DNA of 64,000 nucleotides from Nocardioides dongkuii (lineage in GTDB: Bacteria; Actinomycetota; Actinomycetes; Propionibacteriales; Nocardioidaceae). Below the pieces are notes generated by a model. The model was not told the DNA's origin. It made no database searches and saw only the letters and a list, made by a program, of their open reading frames with translations. Positions within the stretch are counted from its first letter, which is position 1. Each line of letters begins with the position of its first letter. The translations under genes and the position numbers were made by a program. The stretch covers positions 1,736,001 to 1,800,000 of the forward strand of contig NZ_CP059903.1 in the NCBI RefSeq assembly GCF_014127485.1. The letters are read 5' to 3'. Of the stretch, positions 53,112 to 62,266 are shown piece by piece.

Positions 53112-53896
53112 GCACCGCGCACTCGCCGCTGACCTCGACGCAGGCCCTGCGCCTGCTCGTGCTGCGCAACTACCTCGTCTACCGCGACTCCTGGAAGCTC
53201 TTCCTGACCGGCTTCCTCGAGCCGGTGCTCTACCTGTTCTCGATCGGCCTCGGCGTCGGCCAGCTCATCGAGACCTTCGAGTTCAACGGCGAGACGATCC
53301 CGTACGCCGAGTTCGTCGCGCCGGCGATGCTCGCGGCGTCCGCGTTCAACGGGGCGCTGCTCGACTCGACGTTCAACGTCTTCTTCAAGCTGAAGTTCAT
53401 CAAGCTCTACGACCAGATCCTGGCGACCCCGCTCACGACCGGCGACGTCGCGCGCGCGGAGATCGTCTGGGGCCAGCTGCGTGGCGGGTCGTACTCCGCG
53501 GCGTTCCTGCTGGTGATGCTGGCGCTGGGGCTGATCGACTCGTGGTGGGCGGTGCTCGCGCTGCCCGCGGCGCTGCTCATCGGGTTCGCCTTCAGCGCCG
53601 TGTGCATGGCGCTCACGACGTACATGACGTCCTGGCAGGACTTCGACAAGGTCACCCTGGTGCAGGTGCCGCTGTTCCTGTTCTCCGCGACCTTCTTCCC
53701 GATCACCGCCTTCGACGGGTGGCTGCGGTGGGTGGTGGAGTGCACCCCGCTCTACCGCGGCGTGGTGCTGTGCCGCGAGCTCACCACCGGGGCGCTGTCG
53801 TGGTCCTCGGCCGTGTCGGTCGTCTACCTGGTGCTGATGGGCCTGGCCGGGCTGTACGTCGTGCGCCGGCGCCTGGACGCGCTGCTGCTGACCTGA
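53108..53896 (+). CDS. ABC-2 type permease 2
   Basis: 262 aa, six hydrophobic segments, ABC-2 signature around QVPLFLFSATFFPITAFDGW. GTG 53108 overlaps the previous stop by GTGA. It is a diverged paralogue of permease 1, so the exporter is probably 2 ATPases plus both permeases. Confidence 0.9.
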   Translation: MSTAHSPLTSTQALRLLVLRNYLVYRDSWKLFLTGFLEPVLYLFSIGLGVGQLIETFEFNGETIPYAEFVAPAMLAASAFNGALLDSTFNVFFKLKFIKLYDQILATPLTTGDVARAEIVWGQLRGGSYSAAFLLVMLALGLIDSWWAVLALPAALLIGFAFSAVCMALTTYMTSWQDFDKVTLVQVPLFLFSATFFPITAFDGWLRWVVECTPLYRGVVLCRELTTGALSWSSAVSVVYLVLMGLAGLYVVRRRLDALLLT

Positions 53897-53979
53897 GCGC
53901 TCCCGGGTCGCCGGCACCGCTGGCGCGATGTCGGGGGAGGTTGGCAGCCGGCCGCGTGGCCGGCACCGCCGGGCTCGGC

Positions 53980-53985
53980 CAGGAT
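53980..53985 (+). promoter_or_regulatory. candidate leaderless -10 (CAGGAT)
   Basis: CAGGAT is 6 nt before ATG 53992. Confidence 0.35.
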
Positions 53986-53991
53986 CGCCTC

Positions 53992-55071
53992 ATGAGCGCG
54001 ATCGAGCCCGACACCAAGGACTGGACCTGGGTCCTGGAGCGCCCGTGCCCCGCGTGCGGGTACGACGCCGGCACGCTCGACCGGACCACGCTCGGCGCCC
54101 GGCTGCGGCGCGACGCCGCGGGCTGGCCGGCGCTGCTCGCCGCGCCCGACGCGGCGGTGCGGCCTGCGCCGGGGGTGTGGTCGGTGCTGGAGTACGGCTG
54201 CCACGTCCGCGACGTGCACGGGGTCTTCGGGGAGCGGGTCGCGCTGATGCTGGCGCAGGACGACCCGGTGTTCGGGAGCTGGGACCAGGACGAGGCGGCG
54301 CTCGACGGGCGCTACCAGCTCCAGCACCCCGCGACGGTCGCCCGCGAGCTGATGACGGCCGCCGACACCGTGGCCGCGGCGTACGACGCGGTGCCGGGCG
54401 ACGCCTGGGGGCGGCGGGGGAGGCGCAGCGACGGCAGCGTCTTCACGGTCGAGACCCTCGGCCGCTACCACCTGCACGACGTCGTCCACCACGCCCACGA
54501 CGTGCGGGCCGCGGCGGCCGCGGTGGACGACGTGCTCGGTCCGCTGCGGGAGCGTTTCGCGGCGATGGTGGGGGCGGGCGGCCGGGTGCTCGAGATCGGC
54601 AGCGGGGCCGGCCGGGACGCGGCCGCGCTGGAGGCGCTCGGGCTCGCGGTGCGCCGTACCGACGTCGCGCCGGGCCTCGTCGAGCTGCTGTGCGCCGACG
54701 GCCACGACGCCGACGTGCTCGACCCGCTGGTCGACGACCTGGACGACCCGCGGCGCCCCGGCACGCCGTACGACGGGGTGCGGGCGAGCGCCTCGCTGCT
54801 GCACGTCGCGCGCGCCGACCTGCCCGTCGTCCTCGCCCGGCTCGCCGCGGCGACCCGGCCCGGGGGAGCGCTGCACCTCTCGGTCAAGCAGGGCGACGGC
54901 GAGGGCTGGTCGACCCACGGGTCGGTGCCCGCGCCGCGCCGGTTCACCTCCTGGCGCGCGGACGCCCTGGCGGCCGTGGTCGCCGGCGCGGGCTGGGAGG
55001 TCGCTGCGCAGGAGGAGCGCGAGGGGCAGCGCGGCGAGACCTGGCACCAGGTGCTGGCCCGGCGTCGCTGA
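53992..55071 (+). CDS. DinB-like domain fused to class I SAM methyltransferase
   Basis: 359 aa. Residues 1-165 match the DinB/maleylpyruvate-isomerase-like four-helix fold: a CPACG start, VWSVLEYGCHVRDVH and YHLHDVVHHAHDV supply the His residues usual for the metal site. Residues 180-359 form a class I methyltransferase with the SAM motif RVLEIGSGAGRDAAALEALG, an acidic D at the second strand (RRTDVAPG) and ASASLLHV. The DinB part often occurs alone in actinobacteria. Substrate unknown; thiol-linked methylation is only a guess. Confidence 0.82.
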   Translation: MSAIEPDTKDWTWVLERPCPACGYDAGTLDRTTLGARLRRDAAGWPALLAAPDAAVRPAPGVWSVLEYGCHVRDVHGVFGERVALMLAQDDPVFGSWDQDEAALDGRYQLQHPATVARELMTAADTVAAAYDAVPGDAWGRRGRRSDGSVFTVETLGRYHLHDVVHHAHDVRAAAAAVDDVLGPLRERFAAMVGAGGRVLEIGSGAGRDAAALEALGLAVRRTDVAPGLVELLCADGHDADVLDPLVDDLDDPRRPGTPYDGVRASASLLHVARADLPVVLARLAAATRPGGALHLSVKQGDGEGWSTHGSVPAPRRFTSWRADALAAVVAGAGWEVAAQEEREGQRGETWHQVLARRR

Positions 55072-55086
55072 CGCGACCACGGGACG

Positions 55087-55092
55087 TACCCT
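55087..55092 (+). promoter_or_regulatory. candidate leaderless -10 (TACCCT)
   Basis: TACCCT ends 7 nt before GTG 55100. Confidence 0.45.
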
Positions 55093-55099
55093 CGGCGGC

Positions 55100-55294
55100 G
55101 TGAGGCACACGGAGTTCTGGTCGCGGCTGGACGCGGCGCTCGGGCCGGCGTACTCCCGGACCTGGGCGGAGCGGCTGGTGATGAGCGAGCTGGGCGGGCG
55201 GACCGCGCAGGAGGCGCTGGACGCCGGCGTACCTCCCAAGGAGGTGTGGGCCGTGGTCTGGGCGGTCCTCGAGCTCCCGCCGCAGGACCGCTGA
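55100..55294 (+). CDS. DUF3046 family protein
   Basis: 64 aa, single small helical domain ([15 protein letters not shown], then [20 protein letters not shown] and [13 protein letters not shown]). DUF3046 genes lie directly before recA in many actinobacteria, as here. Function unknown. GTG 55100. Confidence 0.9.
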   Translation: MRHTEFWSRLDAALGPAYSRTWAERLVMSELGGRTAQEALDAGVPPKEVWAVVWAVLELPPQDR

Positions 55295-55339
55295 GCCCCT
55301 CCCGAGGGGGCGCGACACGCCCACGCGTCGGGTCCGCCA

Positions 55340-55355
55340 TCGAACACGTGTTCGG
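55340..55355. promoter_or_regulatory. LexA (SOS) box of recA
   Basis: TCGAACACGTGTTCGG matches TCGAACNNNNGTTCGA with one change (last base G). It lies 2 bp upstream of the recA -10 and 135 bp before the recA start. Confidence 0.85.
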
Positions 55356-55357
55356 GC

Positions 55358-55363
55358 TAGGCT
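55358..55363 (+). promoter_or_regulatory. recA -10 (TAGGCT)
   Basis: TAGGCT next to the SOS box predicts transcription from about 55370 and a leader of about 120 nt. Confidence 0.55.
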
Positions 55364-55490
55364 GGGTCCACAGGTACGACGCGGGGCGGCTTCATCCACA
55401 GCTCTCGGCAGCGCTGAGCAGGCGCTGTCGGTGGGTCGCCCTAACGTCGCCGAGGTACCTGACACCCGACGACAGAGAGAAGGCCCGGCC

Positions 55491-56526
<1,036 letters not shown>

Positions 56527-56543
<17 letters not shown>

Positions 56544-57201
56544 GCCGGACCCCGTGCGCGAGGACCGTCCCGCCCCGTCCTGGGCCGGCGACGTCACCGC
56601 CGGGGTGGATGCCTGGACGCGACGTGCGTCCGGGCCCGCCCCGGCGGCGCCCGCCCCGGACGCTCCGCCACCGCCCGACCGGGCCGCGCAGGGGCCGGAC
56701 GCCGACCCCGAGTCGGTGGCCCGCACGATCCTGCTCGACCAGCTCACCGGCCGGGCGCGGAGCCGGCGCGAGCTGAGCGACAAGCTCGCGTCCAAGAACG
56801 TCCCGCCGGAGCTGGCGACCCGCCTCCTCGACCGGTTCGAGGAGGTCGGCCTGGTCGACGACGAGGCGTTCGCGCGGGCGTGGGTGGCCGGCCGCGGCTC
56901 GGGGCCGGGCAGCTCCAAGCGGCTCGCCCGGCGCGCGCTCGCCCAGGAGCTGCGGCGCAAGGGCGTCGACGACGAGGTCGCCCGCGAGGCCCTCGACGAG
57001 ATCGACCCGGCCGAGGAGGAGGAGGCGGCCCGCGCCCTGGTCCGCAAGAAGCTGCGCTCCCTGAGCCGCGTCGACGACGTGGTCGCCACCCGCCGGCTGG
57101 TCGGCATGCTCGCCCGCAAGGGCTACGGCTCCGGGCTGGCGTTCGCGGTCGTCAGGGACGAGCTGGCACAGGCCGGCCGCGACGGGGTCGAGGAGTACTG
57201 A
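56527..57201 (+). CDS. recX: regulatory protein RecX
   Basis: Inhibitor of RecA filaments. 224 aa from GTG 56527, overlapping recA by 17 bp; GTG 56554, just past the recA stop, would give 215 aa and is equally possible. A Pro/Ala-rich N-tail (to about 60) precedes the three-helix RecX repeats ([53 protein letters not shown]). The same recA-recX transcript is expected. Confidence 0.92.
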
Positions 57202-57215
57202 GCGTCGTCGTGGGT

Positions 57216-57221
57216 CACCAT
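57216..57221 (+). promoter_or_regulatory. candidate leaderless -10 (CACCAT)
   Basis: CACCAT is 6 nt before GTG 57228. Confidence 0.3.
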
Positions 57222-57227
57222 GCAGGG

Positions 57228-57722
57228 GTGACCGACGAGCGCGAGACGCTGACGTACGAGCAGTTCGGGGTCGCCGTGCGCGACCTGGCCCAGCAGGTGG
57301 TGGACTCCGGGTACGAGCCGGACATGGTGCTCTCGATCGCCCGCGGTGGCCTGGGGCTCGGCATGGGGCTCGGCTACGCCCTGGACGTCAAGAACCTCTC
57401 GGCGATCAACGTCGAGTTCTACACCGGCGTCGACGAGCGGCTCGAGGTCCCGATCATGCTGCCGCCGACCCCGTCGGCGGTGGACCTCGCCGGGTTGCGG
57501 GTCCTGATCGCCGACGACGTCGCCGACTCCGGCCGGACGCTCGAGATCGTCCAGGACTTCTGCGCCGACCACGTGGCCGAGGCACGCTCCGCGGTCATCT
57601 ACGAGAAGCCCCGGACGGTCGTGCACGCCGACTACGTCTGGCGCCGCACCGACCTCTGGATCGAGTTCCCCTGGTCCGTGCAGCCGCCCCTGGTCGACCG
57701 ACGCGGCGGGCAGGCCCACTGA
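57228..57722 (+). CDS. phosphoribosyltransferase
   Basis: 164 aa type I phosphoribosyltransferase fold. PRPP-binding motif VLIADDVADSGRTLEI (about 93-108), with the preceding pyrophosphate loop near ARGGLGLGMGLGYAL. Likely a purine-type (hypoxanthine/xanthine) salvage enzyme, exact base unknown. GTG 57228. TGATG junction with the PPK2 gene suggests cotranscription. Confidence 0.88.
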   Translation: MTDERETLTYEQFGVAVRDLAQQVVDSGYEPDMVLSIARGGLGLGMGLGYALDVKNLSAINVEFYTGVDERLEVPIMLPPTPSAVDLAGLRVLIADDVADSGRTLEIVQDFCADHVAEARSAVIYEKPRTVVHADYVWRRTDLWIEFPWSVQPPLVDRRGGQAH

Positions 57723-58588
57723 TGACCGCGACCAGCACGGACACCAGCACGGGCGGCGCCCTGCGGCTTCCCGGGGGGCCGGTCGACCTCGCGGCGCTGG
57801 CCACCGACGCGACACCGGGGTTCTCGCACGGCAAGAAGGCCGGCAAGGCGGCGCTCGCCGCGCTCGGCGGCGAGCTCGCCGACCTCCAGGAGCGGCTCTG
57901 GGCCGAGGGCCGGACCGGCGCGAAGCGGCGGGTCCTGCTGGTCCTGCAGGGCATGGACACCGCCGGCAAGGGCGGGGTGCTGCGGCACGCCGTGGGCCTC
58001 GTCGATCCCCAGGGCGTGCGGATCACCTCCTTCAAGGCGCCGACCGAGGAGGAGGCCGCCCAGGACTTCCTCTGGCGCATCGAGCGCGCCCTCCCCGACG
58101 CCGGCTACCTCGGTGTCTTCGACCGGTCCCACTACGAGGACGTGCTGATCGCCCGGGTCCGGTCGCTGGCGCCGCCCGAGGAGATCGAGCGCCGCTACGG
58201 CGCGATCGTCGACTTCGAGCGCCGGCTCGTGGAGCAGGGCACGACGGTGGTCAAGTGCATGCTGCACATCTCGCCGGAGAAGCAGAAGGAGCGGCTCCTG
58301 GCCCGGCTCGACGACCCCACCAAGCAGTGGAAGTACAACCCCGGCGACGTCGACGAGCGGGCCCGCTGGAGCGACTACCAGACGGCGTACGAGGTGGCGT
58401 TGGAGCGCACCCACACCGAGGAGGCGCCCTGGCACGTCGTCCCGAGCGACCGCAAGTGGTACCGCAACCTGGCGATCGGCCGGCTGCTGCTCGAGACGCT
58501 TCGCGGGCTCGACCCCCAGTGGCCCGAGGTCGACTACGGCGTGACGCACGAACGGGCCAGGCTCACGGGCGAAAAGCCCGCGGCCTGA
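57722..58588 (+). CDS. ppk2: polyphosphate kinase 2 family protein
   Basis: 288 aa. Uses polyphosphate to phosphorylate nucleotides. Walker A GMDTAGKGGVLRHA (about 77-90), Walker B and DRSHYEDVLIARV (about 133-145), YNPGDVDERARWSDYQTAYE and HVVPSDRKWYRNLA. This is the PPK2 class I-like layout without a second domain. Downstream of a phosphoribosyltransferase; the two could jointly serve nucleotide salvage. Confidence 0.92.
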   Translation: MTATSTDTSTGGALRLPGGPVDLAALATDATPGFSHGKKAGKAALAALGGELADLQERLWAEGRTGAKRRVLLVLQGMDTAGKGGVLRHAVGLVDPQGVRITSFKAPTEEEAAQDFLWRIERALPDAGYLGVFDRSHYEDVLIARVRSLAPPEEIERRYGAIVDFERRLVEQGTTVVKCMLHISPEKQKERLLARLDDPTKQWKYNPGDVDERARWSDYQTAYEVALERTHTEEAPWHVVPSDRKWYRNLAIGRLLLETLRGLDPQWPEVDYGVTHERARLTGEKPAA

Positions 58589-58622
58589 CCCGTCCGGTCA
58601 GCGGTCGGTCGAGGTCGGCGGC

Positions 58623-59297
58623 TCAGAGCCGGTAGGTCGAGCCCTTGATCGTGGAGCTCGCGAACTTGCGCGAGCCCTTGAACACGATCTTCCAGTGGAA
58701 CCGGCCGTTCCGGGGCGCCGGCAGCACCATGCTGAAGCGGCCCTTCTTGTTGGACTTGAGCGCCTTGAACTTCTTGTACTTCTTGCCCTGCTTCTTGAGC
58801 ACGGTGATCTTGGTCTTGTCCTTCGGCTTCACCTTGCCCTTGAAGCCGGCCTTGCGGCCGGTGAGGCCGCCGATCTCGATCTTGCGCTGCACCTTGACGG
58901 CGATGGCGGCGGACGAGGCGGCGTAGGTCGCGTCGCCGCTGTAGAGGACGCGGTAGGTGGCGTTGCCCGCGGCCTTGACGGACTCGTACATGTAGGCGGT
59001 GCTGGAGGTGGCGACCGTCGTCCAGGAGGACTGGCCGGCGAGCTGGCGCTGGAGGGTGAGCGACCCGTCGAAGACCTGGTTGCCCGCGGGGTCGACCACG
59101 TTGATCCCGGCGGACAGGGAGTCACCGAACTCCAGCGGGGAGCTGACGGAGTAGATGAACGGCCGCTCCGCGTAGGCCGACACGATGCGGGTGGCGGTGG
59201 CCGCCGAGGCGGGCGAGGCGGAGGTCGCCACGAGGGACGCCATGGGGGCGACCAGGGCGGTGGAGATGACGGCGGCCAGAAGGCGTCGTACGCGCAC
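58623..59297 (-). CDS. secreted Ig-like domain protein with lysine-rich C-terminus
   Basis: 224 aa. Signal peptide (1-32; ending SPASAAT), an Ig-like module (about 36-140) with YRVLYSGDATYAASS, then a basic beta-rich module (about 141-224) dense in Lys (KGKVKPKDKTKITVLKKQGK). It resembles the end modules of the M4 protease, nucleotidase and nuclease. No catalytic motif. GTG 59297 with CAGGAAC upstream. Likely exported and wall-associated; function unknown. Confidence 0.8.
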   Translation of the reverse strand: MRVRRLLAAVISTALVAPMASLVATSASPASAATATRIVSAYAERPFIYSVSSPLEFGDSLSAGINVVDPAGNQVFDGSLTLQRQLAGQSSWTTVATSSTAYMYESVKAAGNATYRVLYSGDATYAASSAAIAVKVQRKIEIGGLTGRKAGFKGKVKPKDKTKITVLKKQGKKYKKFKALKSNKKGRFSMVLPAPRNGRFHWKIVFKGSRKFASSTIKGSTYRL

Positions 59298-59399
59298 GGC
59301 GATGGTTCCTGTTCTCGAGGGTGGGAGTGGACGGCGTCCCGAGCCGCAGGCGGAGAACTACCCCGCCGGGTATCGGTTAAACGCCGATCCTCATCCGGT

Positions 59400-59405
59400 T
59401 AGGGT
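59400..59405 (+). promoter_or_regulatory. candidate leaderless -10 (TAGGGT) for the HipA-like/DUF3037 pair
   Basis: TAGGGT is 6 nt before GTG 59412. Confidence 0.5.
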
Positions 59406-59411
59406 CATCGC

Positions 59412-60185
59412 GTGATCCCGACCGTGCCCGTGACGCGCTACGTCACCCCGCTGCGCGAGGGCGGCAGCCTCCCGGGCATTGTCGAGGCCGCGGACCTGGG
59501 CACCTACGTGTGCAAGTTCCGCGGCGCCGGCCAGGGCGTCCGGGTGCTCGTCGCGGAGACGATCGTGGCGGACCTGGCGCGCCGGATCGGGCTGCGCACC
59601 CCGCGGCTCGTCGCGCTCGACCTCGGCCCCGAGATCGCCCGCTACGAGGCCGATGAGGAGGTGCAGGACCTGCTGGTGGCGAGCGTCGGGCTCAACCTCG
59701 GCGTCGACTTCCTCCCCGGGTCCTTCGGGTACGACGGCGACGTGCCGACCGGCCCCGAGGAAGCCGCGCGGGTGCTGTGGCTCGACGCGTTCTGCGCGAA
59801 CGTCGACCGCTCCTGGCGCAACCCCAACCTGCTGGTCTGGCACGGCGAGCTGTGGGTGATCGACCACGGGGCGTCGCTGTACTTCCACCACGGCTGGCCC
59901 GGCGGCTCGCTGGCCAAGGACGGCGCGGCCGAGCGGTTCGCGGCGCAGCCGTGGGACCTGGGCGACCACGTCCTCGAGCGGTACGCCGGGGGCCTGGCCG
60001 CCGCCGACGCCGACGTGCGGGAGCGGCTCTCCGCGGACGACCTCCCCGAGGTGCTGTCCCTGGTCCCGGACGCGTGGCTGGGACCGGTCCCCGGCGCCGA
60101 GACGCCGGACGCCGTGCGGGCGGCGTACGTCGACTTCCTCACCGCGCGGCTGGCGACCCGCCAGTGGCTCCCGGGGGCGGCGTGA
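59412..60185 (+). CDS. HipA-like kinase domain protein
   Basis: 257 aa. Compact HipA-type fold without the N-terminal HipA domain: an ATP lysine in TYVCKFRGAGQG, catalytic loop LDAFCANVDRSWRNPN (D, N and the second Asn as in HipA), and the metal-binding IDHGASLYF in place of DFG. Similar to the HipA_2 group that sits next to DUF3037 genes. Unlike HipBA there is no HipB-type HTH gene. The target is unknown. One-bp TGATG overlap with the next gene. Confidence 0.83.
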   Translation: MIPTVPVTRYVTPLREGGSLPGIVEAADLGTYVCKFRGAGQGVRVLVAETIVADLARRIGLRTPRLVALDLGPEIARYEADEEVQDLLVASVGLNLGVDFLPGSFGYDGDVPTGPEEAARVLWLDAFCANVDRSWRNPNLLVWHGELWVIDHGASLYFHHGWPGGSLAKDGAAERFAAQPWDLGDHVLERYAGGLAAADADVRERLSADDLPEVLSLVPDAWLGPVPGAETPDAVRAAYVDFLTARLATRQWLPGAA

Positions 60186-60565
60186 TGAGCACCCTCGCCT
60201 ACCAGTACGTCGTGCTCCGCTGCGTGCCGCGCGTGGACCGCGAGGAGTTCCTCAACGTCGGCGTGGTGCTCTACTGCCAGGCCACCGACTTCCTCGGTGT
60301 CTCCTGGGACGTCGACCGGGACCGCCTCCGCGCGCTGGACCCGGGGCTCGACCTCGACCAGGTCTGCGACGCGCTGCGCTTCGTCGAGGGCGTGTGCGCG
60401 GCCGACCCGCGCGGCGGCGCCGCCGCCGGCCACCCGATCGGTCAGCGCTTCGGCTTCCTCAAGGCGCCCAAGAGCACCGTCCTGCAGCCCGGCCCCGTCC
60501 ACGGCGGCCTCACCGCCGACCCCGCCACCGAGCTCACCCGCCTCCGCGCCCACCTCGTCGGCTGA
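60185..60565 (+). CDS. DUF3037 family protein
   Basis: 126 aa (YQYVVLRCVPRVDREEFLNV, VVLYCQATDFLGVSWDVD). Function unknown; translationally coupled to the HipA-like kinase. Ends before a repeat-rich gap and a convergent cbiX-like gene. Confidence 0.83.
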   Translation: MSTLAYQYVVLRCVPRVDREEFLNVGVVLYCQATDFLGVSWDVDRDRLRALDPGLDLDQVCDALRFVEGVCAADPRGGAAAGHPIGQRFGFLKAPKSTVLQPGPVHGGLTADPATELTRLRAHLVG

Positions 60566-60582
60566 CCGCCCCCCGGTACTGC

Positions 60583-60688
60583 GCAGAACCCCGCCGAGTC
60601 GGCGCACATGTGCGCCGACTCGGCGCTTGTGTCCGCTCTCTCCACAGACCAACCTGTGGGAAACCCGAACACAAGCGCCGACTCGGCG
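60583..60688. repeat. dispersed palindromic repeat cluster, copy 2
   Basis: Contains a 34-bp perfect palindrome (60592-60625), a flanking ACACAAG-type arm (60613-60632, inverted) and a further copy (60669-60688). The two latter can pair over 20 nt with one mismatch, and CCACAG/CTGTGG nests inside. Positions 60583-60625 equal 8753-8795 inverted. It lies between convergent genes. Confidence 0.85.
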
Positions 60689-60699
60689 AGGAAAGCGGG

Positions 60700-61443
60700 T
60701 CAGACGGGGACGAGCTCGACTGCGCCGACGGCGTACCGGGCCAGGATGGTGCGGGCGACCTCGGGGTGCGCGCCGAGCGGCTCGGAGACGGCGACGGCGC
60801 CGGCCTCCAGGGCGAGCTCGGCGGCGCGGTCCGGGAGGAACCCGGGCGCGAGGAAGAGCGACGCGACCGCGATGTGGCGGCGGCCCTCGGCGCGGAAGGC
60901 GCGCACCGCCTCGCCGGTGGCGGGCGGCGAGCTCGAGGCGAACGCCGCGGTCACGGGCAGCTTGTGGCGTGCGCCCCAGACCCGGGCCAACCGGGCGACC
61001 GCCTGGTTGGCGAGCGGGTCGCTGGAGCCGGCGGCGGCGAGCACGAGCGCGTCGAGCTCGCGCACCCGGGACTCCCGCAGCGCCTCGCGCAGCCGGACGT
61101 CGAGCACCTCGAGGAAGCACGGCTCGAGCCCGAGCACCGCGGTCGCGCGCACCTGCACGCCCGGGTGCTTCGCGGCCGCGGCGGCCACGGCGGAGGGCAC
61201 GTCGACCTTGGCGTGGTAGGCCTCGGAGAGCAGCAGCGGCACGACCACGATCTCGTCGTGGCCGGCGCGCACCAGCCGGTCGACGACCGTCTGGAACGCC
61301 GGCTTCGACAGCTCGAGGAACGCGGGCTCGATCCGCAGGTCCGGGCGCATCGCGCGGACCTCGTCGACGAGCGCGGTGATCGTGCGGGCAGACCGCGGGT
61401 CGCGGCTTCCGTGCGCCAGGGCAACCAGGGCGGGAGCAGCCAT
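60700..61443 (-). CDS. sirohydrochlorin chelatase (CbiX family)
   Basis: 247 aa. Metal-binding chelatase domain repeated: first half ALAHGSRDPRSARTITALVD (His10 region) with LLLSEAYHAKVDVP, second half AAAGSSDPLANQAVARLARV with LFLAPGFLPDRAAEL. Inserts iron (or cobalt) into sirohydrochlorin to make siroheme, the cofactor of SirA in the same operon. A homologue (che1) follows cysH in M. tuberculosis. ATG 61443 abuts the small ORF upstream (TGATG). Confidence 0.9.
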   Translation of the reverse strand: MAAPALVALAHGSRDPRSARTITALVDEVRAMRPDLRIEPAFLELSKPAFQTVVDRLVRAGHDEIVVVPLLLSEAYHAKVDVPSAVAAAAAKHPGVQVRATAVLGLEPCFLEVLDVRLREALRESRVRELDALVLAAAGSSDPLANQAVARLARVWGARHKLPVTAAFASSSPPATGEAVRAFRAEGRRHIAVASLFLAPGFLPDRAAELALEAGAVAVSEPLGAHPEVARTILARYAVGAVELVPV

Positions 61444-61523
61444 CAGGACAGCCTCCTCAGACTTCGTGCAGGGGTACGGCGGACGGCGCTGTCCGCAGGA
61501 ACGGGGGTACGGCGGGCGGTCAT
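61443..61523 (-). CDS. candidate 26-aa micro-ORF bridging cysH and cbiX
   Basis: Starts at ATG 61523 inside the cysH stop (ATGA overlap) and stops at TGA sharing one base with the cbiX ATG (TGATG). It reads MTARRTPVPADSAVRRTPAR then six residues, with an internal near-duplication RRTPxPA / RRTPARS. Very basic. Either a coupled regulatory peptide or simply the spacer that carries ribosomes to cbiX; not known. Confidence 0.45.
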   Translation of the reverse strand: MTARRTPVPADSAVRRTPARSLRRLS

Positions 61524-62266
61524 GAGTGGATCCCGCACTCGGTCTTGCCGGTGCCGGCCCAGCGACCCGAGCGTGCGTCCTCGCCGGGCGCGACGCGGCG
61601 GGTGCAGGGCGCGCAGCCGATCGAGGGGTAGCCGTCGTAGGCGAGCGGGTTGACCAGCACGCCGTTCTCGACGATGTAGCGCTCCATCTGCTCGTCGGAC
61701 CAGCGCGCGAGGGGCGAGACCTTGACCTTGCGCTTCTTGGCGTCCCAGCCGATGACCGGGGCGATGACCCGGTTGTGGGTCTCGGCGCGGCGCAGCCCGG
61801 TCGCCCAGGCGTCGTAGCCGTCGAGCGACGTGGCCAGCGGCTGCACCTTGCGCAGCTGGCAGCACAGGTCGGGGTCGGTGCGGAACAGGTCCGGGCCGTA
61901 CGTCGCGTCCTGCTCGGCGACGCTCTGCACGGGCGTGATCGTGAGCAGGGTGACGTCCATCGTGGCCTGCACCGCGTCGCGGGTGCCGATGGTCTCGACG
62001 AAGTGGTAGCCGGTGTCGAGGAAGACCACGTCGATGCCGGGCACGACCTTCGACGCGAGGTGCGCGAGCGCGGCGTCGCCCATCGAGGAGGTCACGCAGA
62101 ACCGCTCCCCGAAGGTCGCCGCGGCCCACTCCACGATCACCTCGGCGGGCGCCAGCTCCAGCTCGGCGCCCCAGTGGGAGACGATCTCGCGCAGCTCCTC
62201 GGGCGTGCGGCCCTCGGTGCGGGCGCCGCGGTTGTTGCGGGCCACCGTCGTGGTCGCGGCGCTCAC
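61520..62266 (-). CDS. cysH: phosphoadenosine/adenosine phosphosulfate (APS) reductase
   Basis: Reduces APS (or PAPS) to sulfite in assimilatory sulfate reduction. 248 aa. P-loop-like segment TSSMGDAALAHLA, DTGYHFVETIGTRD and two cysteine pairs (DPDLCCQLRK and GCAPCTRRV) marking the Fe-S APS-reductase type. The C-terminus KTECGIHS holds the catalytic cysteine. The GTG start 62266 has AGGAGGAG about 8 nt upstream and overlaps the zinc-ribbon ORF stop. Confidence 0.94.
   Translation of the reverse strand: MSAATTTVARNNRGARTEGRTPEELREIVSHWGAELELAPAEVIVEWAAATFGERFCVTSSMGDAALAHLASKVVPGIDVVFLDTGYHFVETIGTRDAVQATMDVTLLTITPVQSVAEQDATYGPDLFRTDPDLCCQLRKVQPLATSLDGYDAWATGLRRAETHNRVIAPVIGWDAKKRKVKVSPLARWSDEQMERYIVENGVLVNPLAYDGYPSIGCAPCTRRVAPGEDARSGRWAGTGKTECGIHS

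Noticed and set aside
59412-60565. Classical HipBA toxin-antitoxin system
   Set aside because: No HipB-type HTH gene adjoins, and the kinase lacks the N-terminal HipA domain; only a HipA-like fold is supported.
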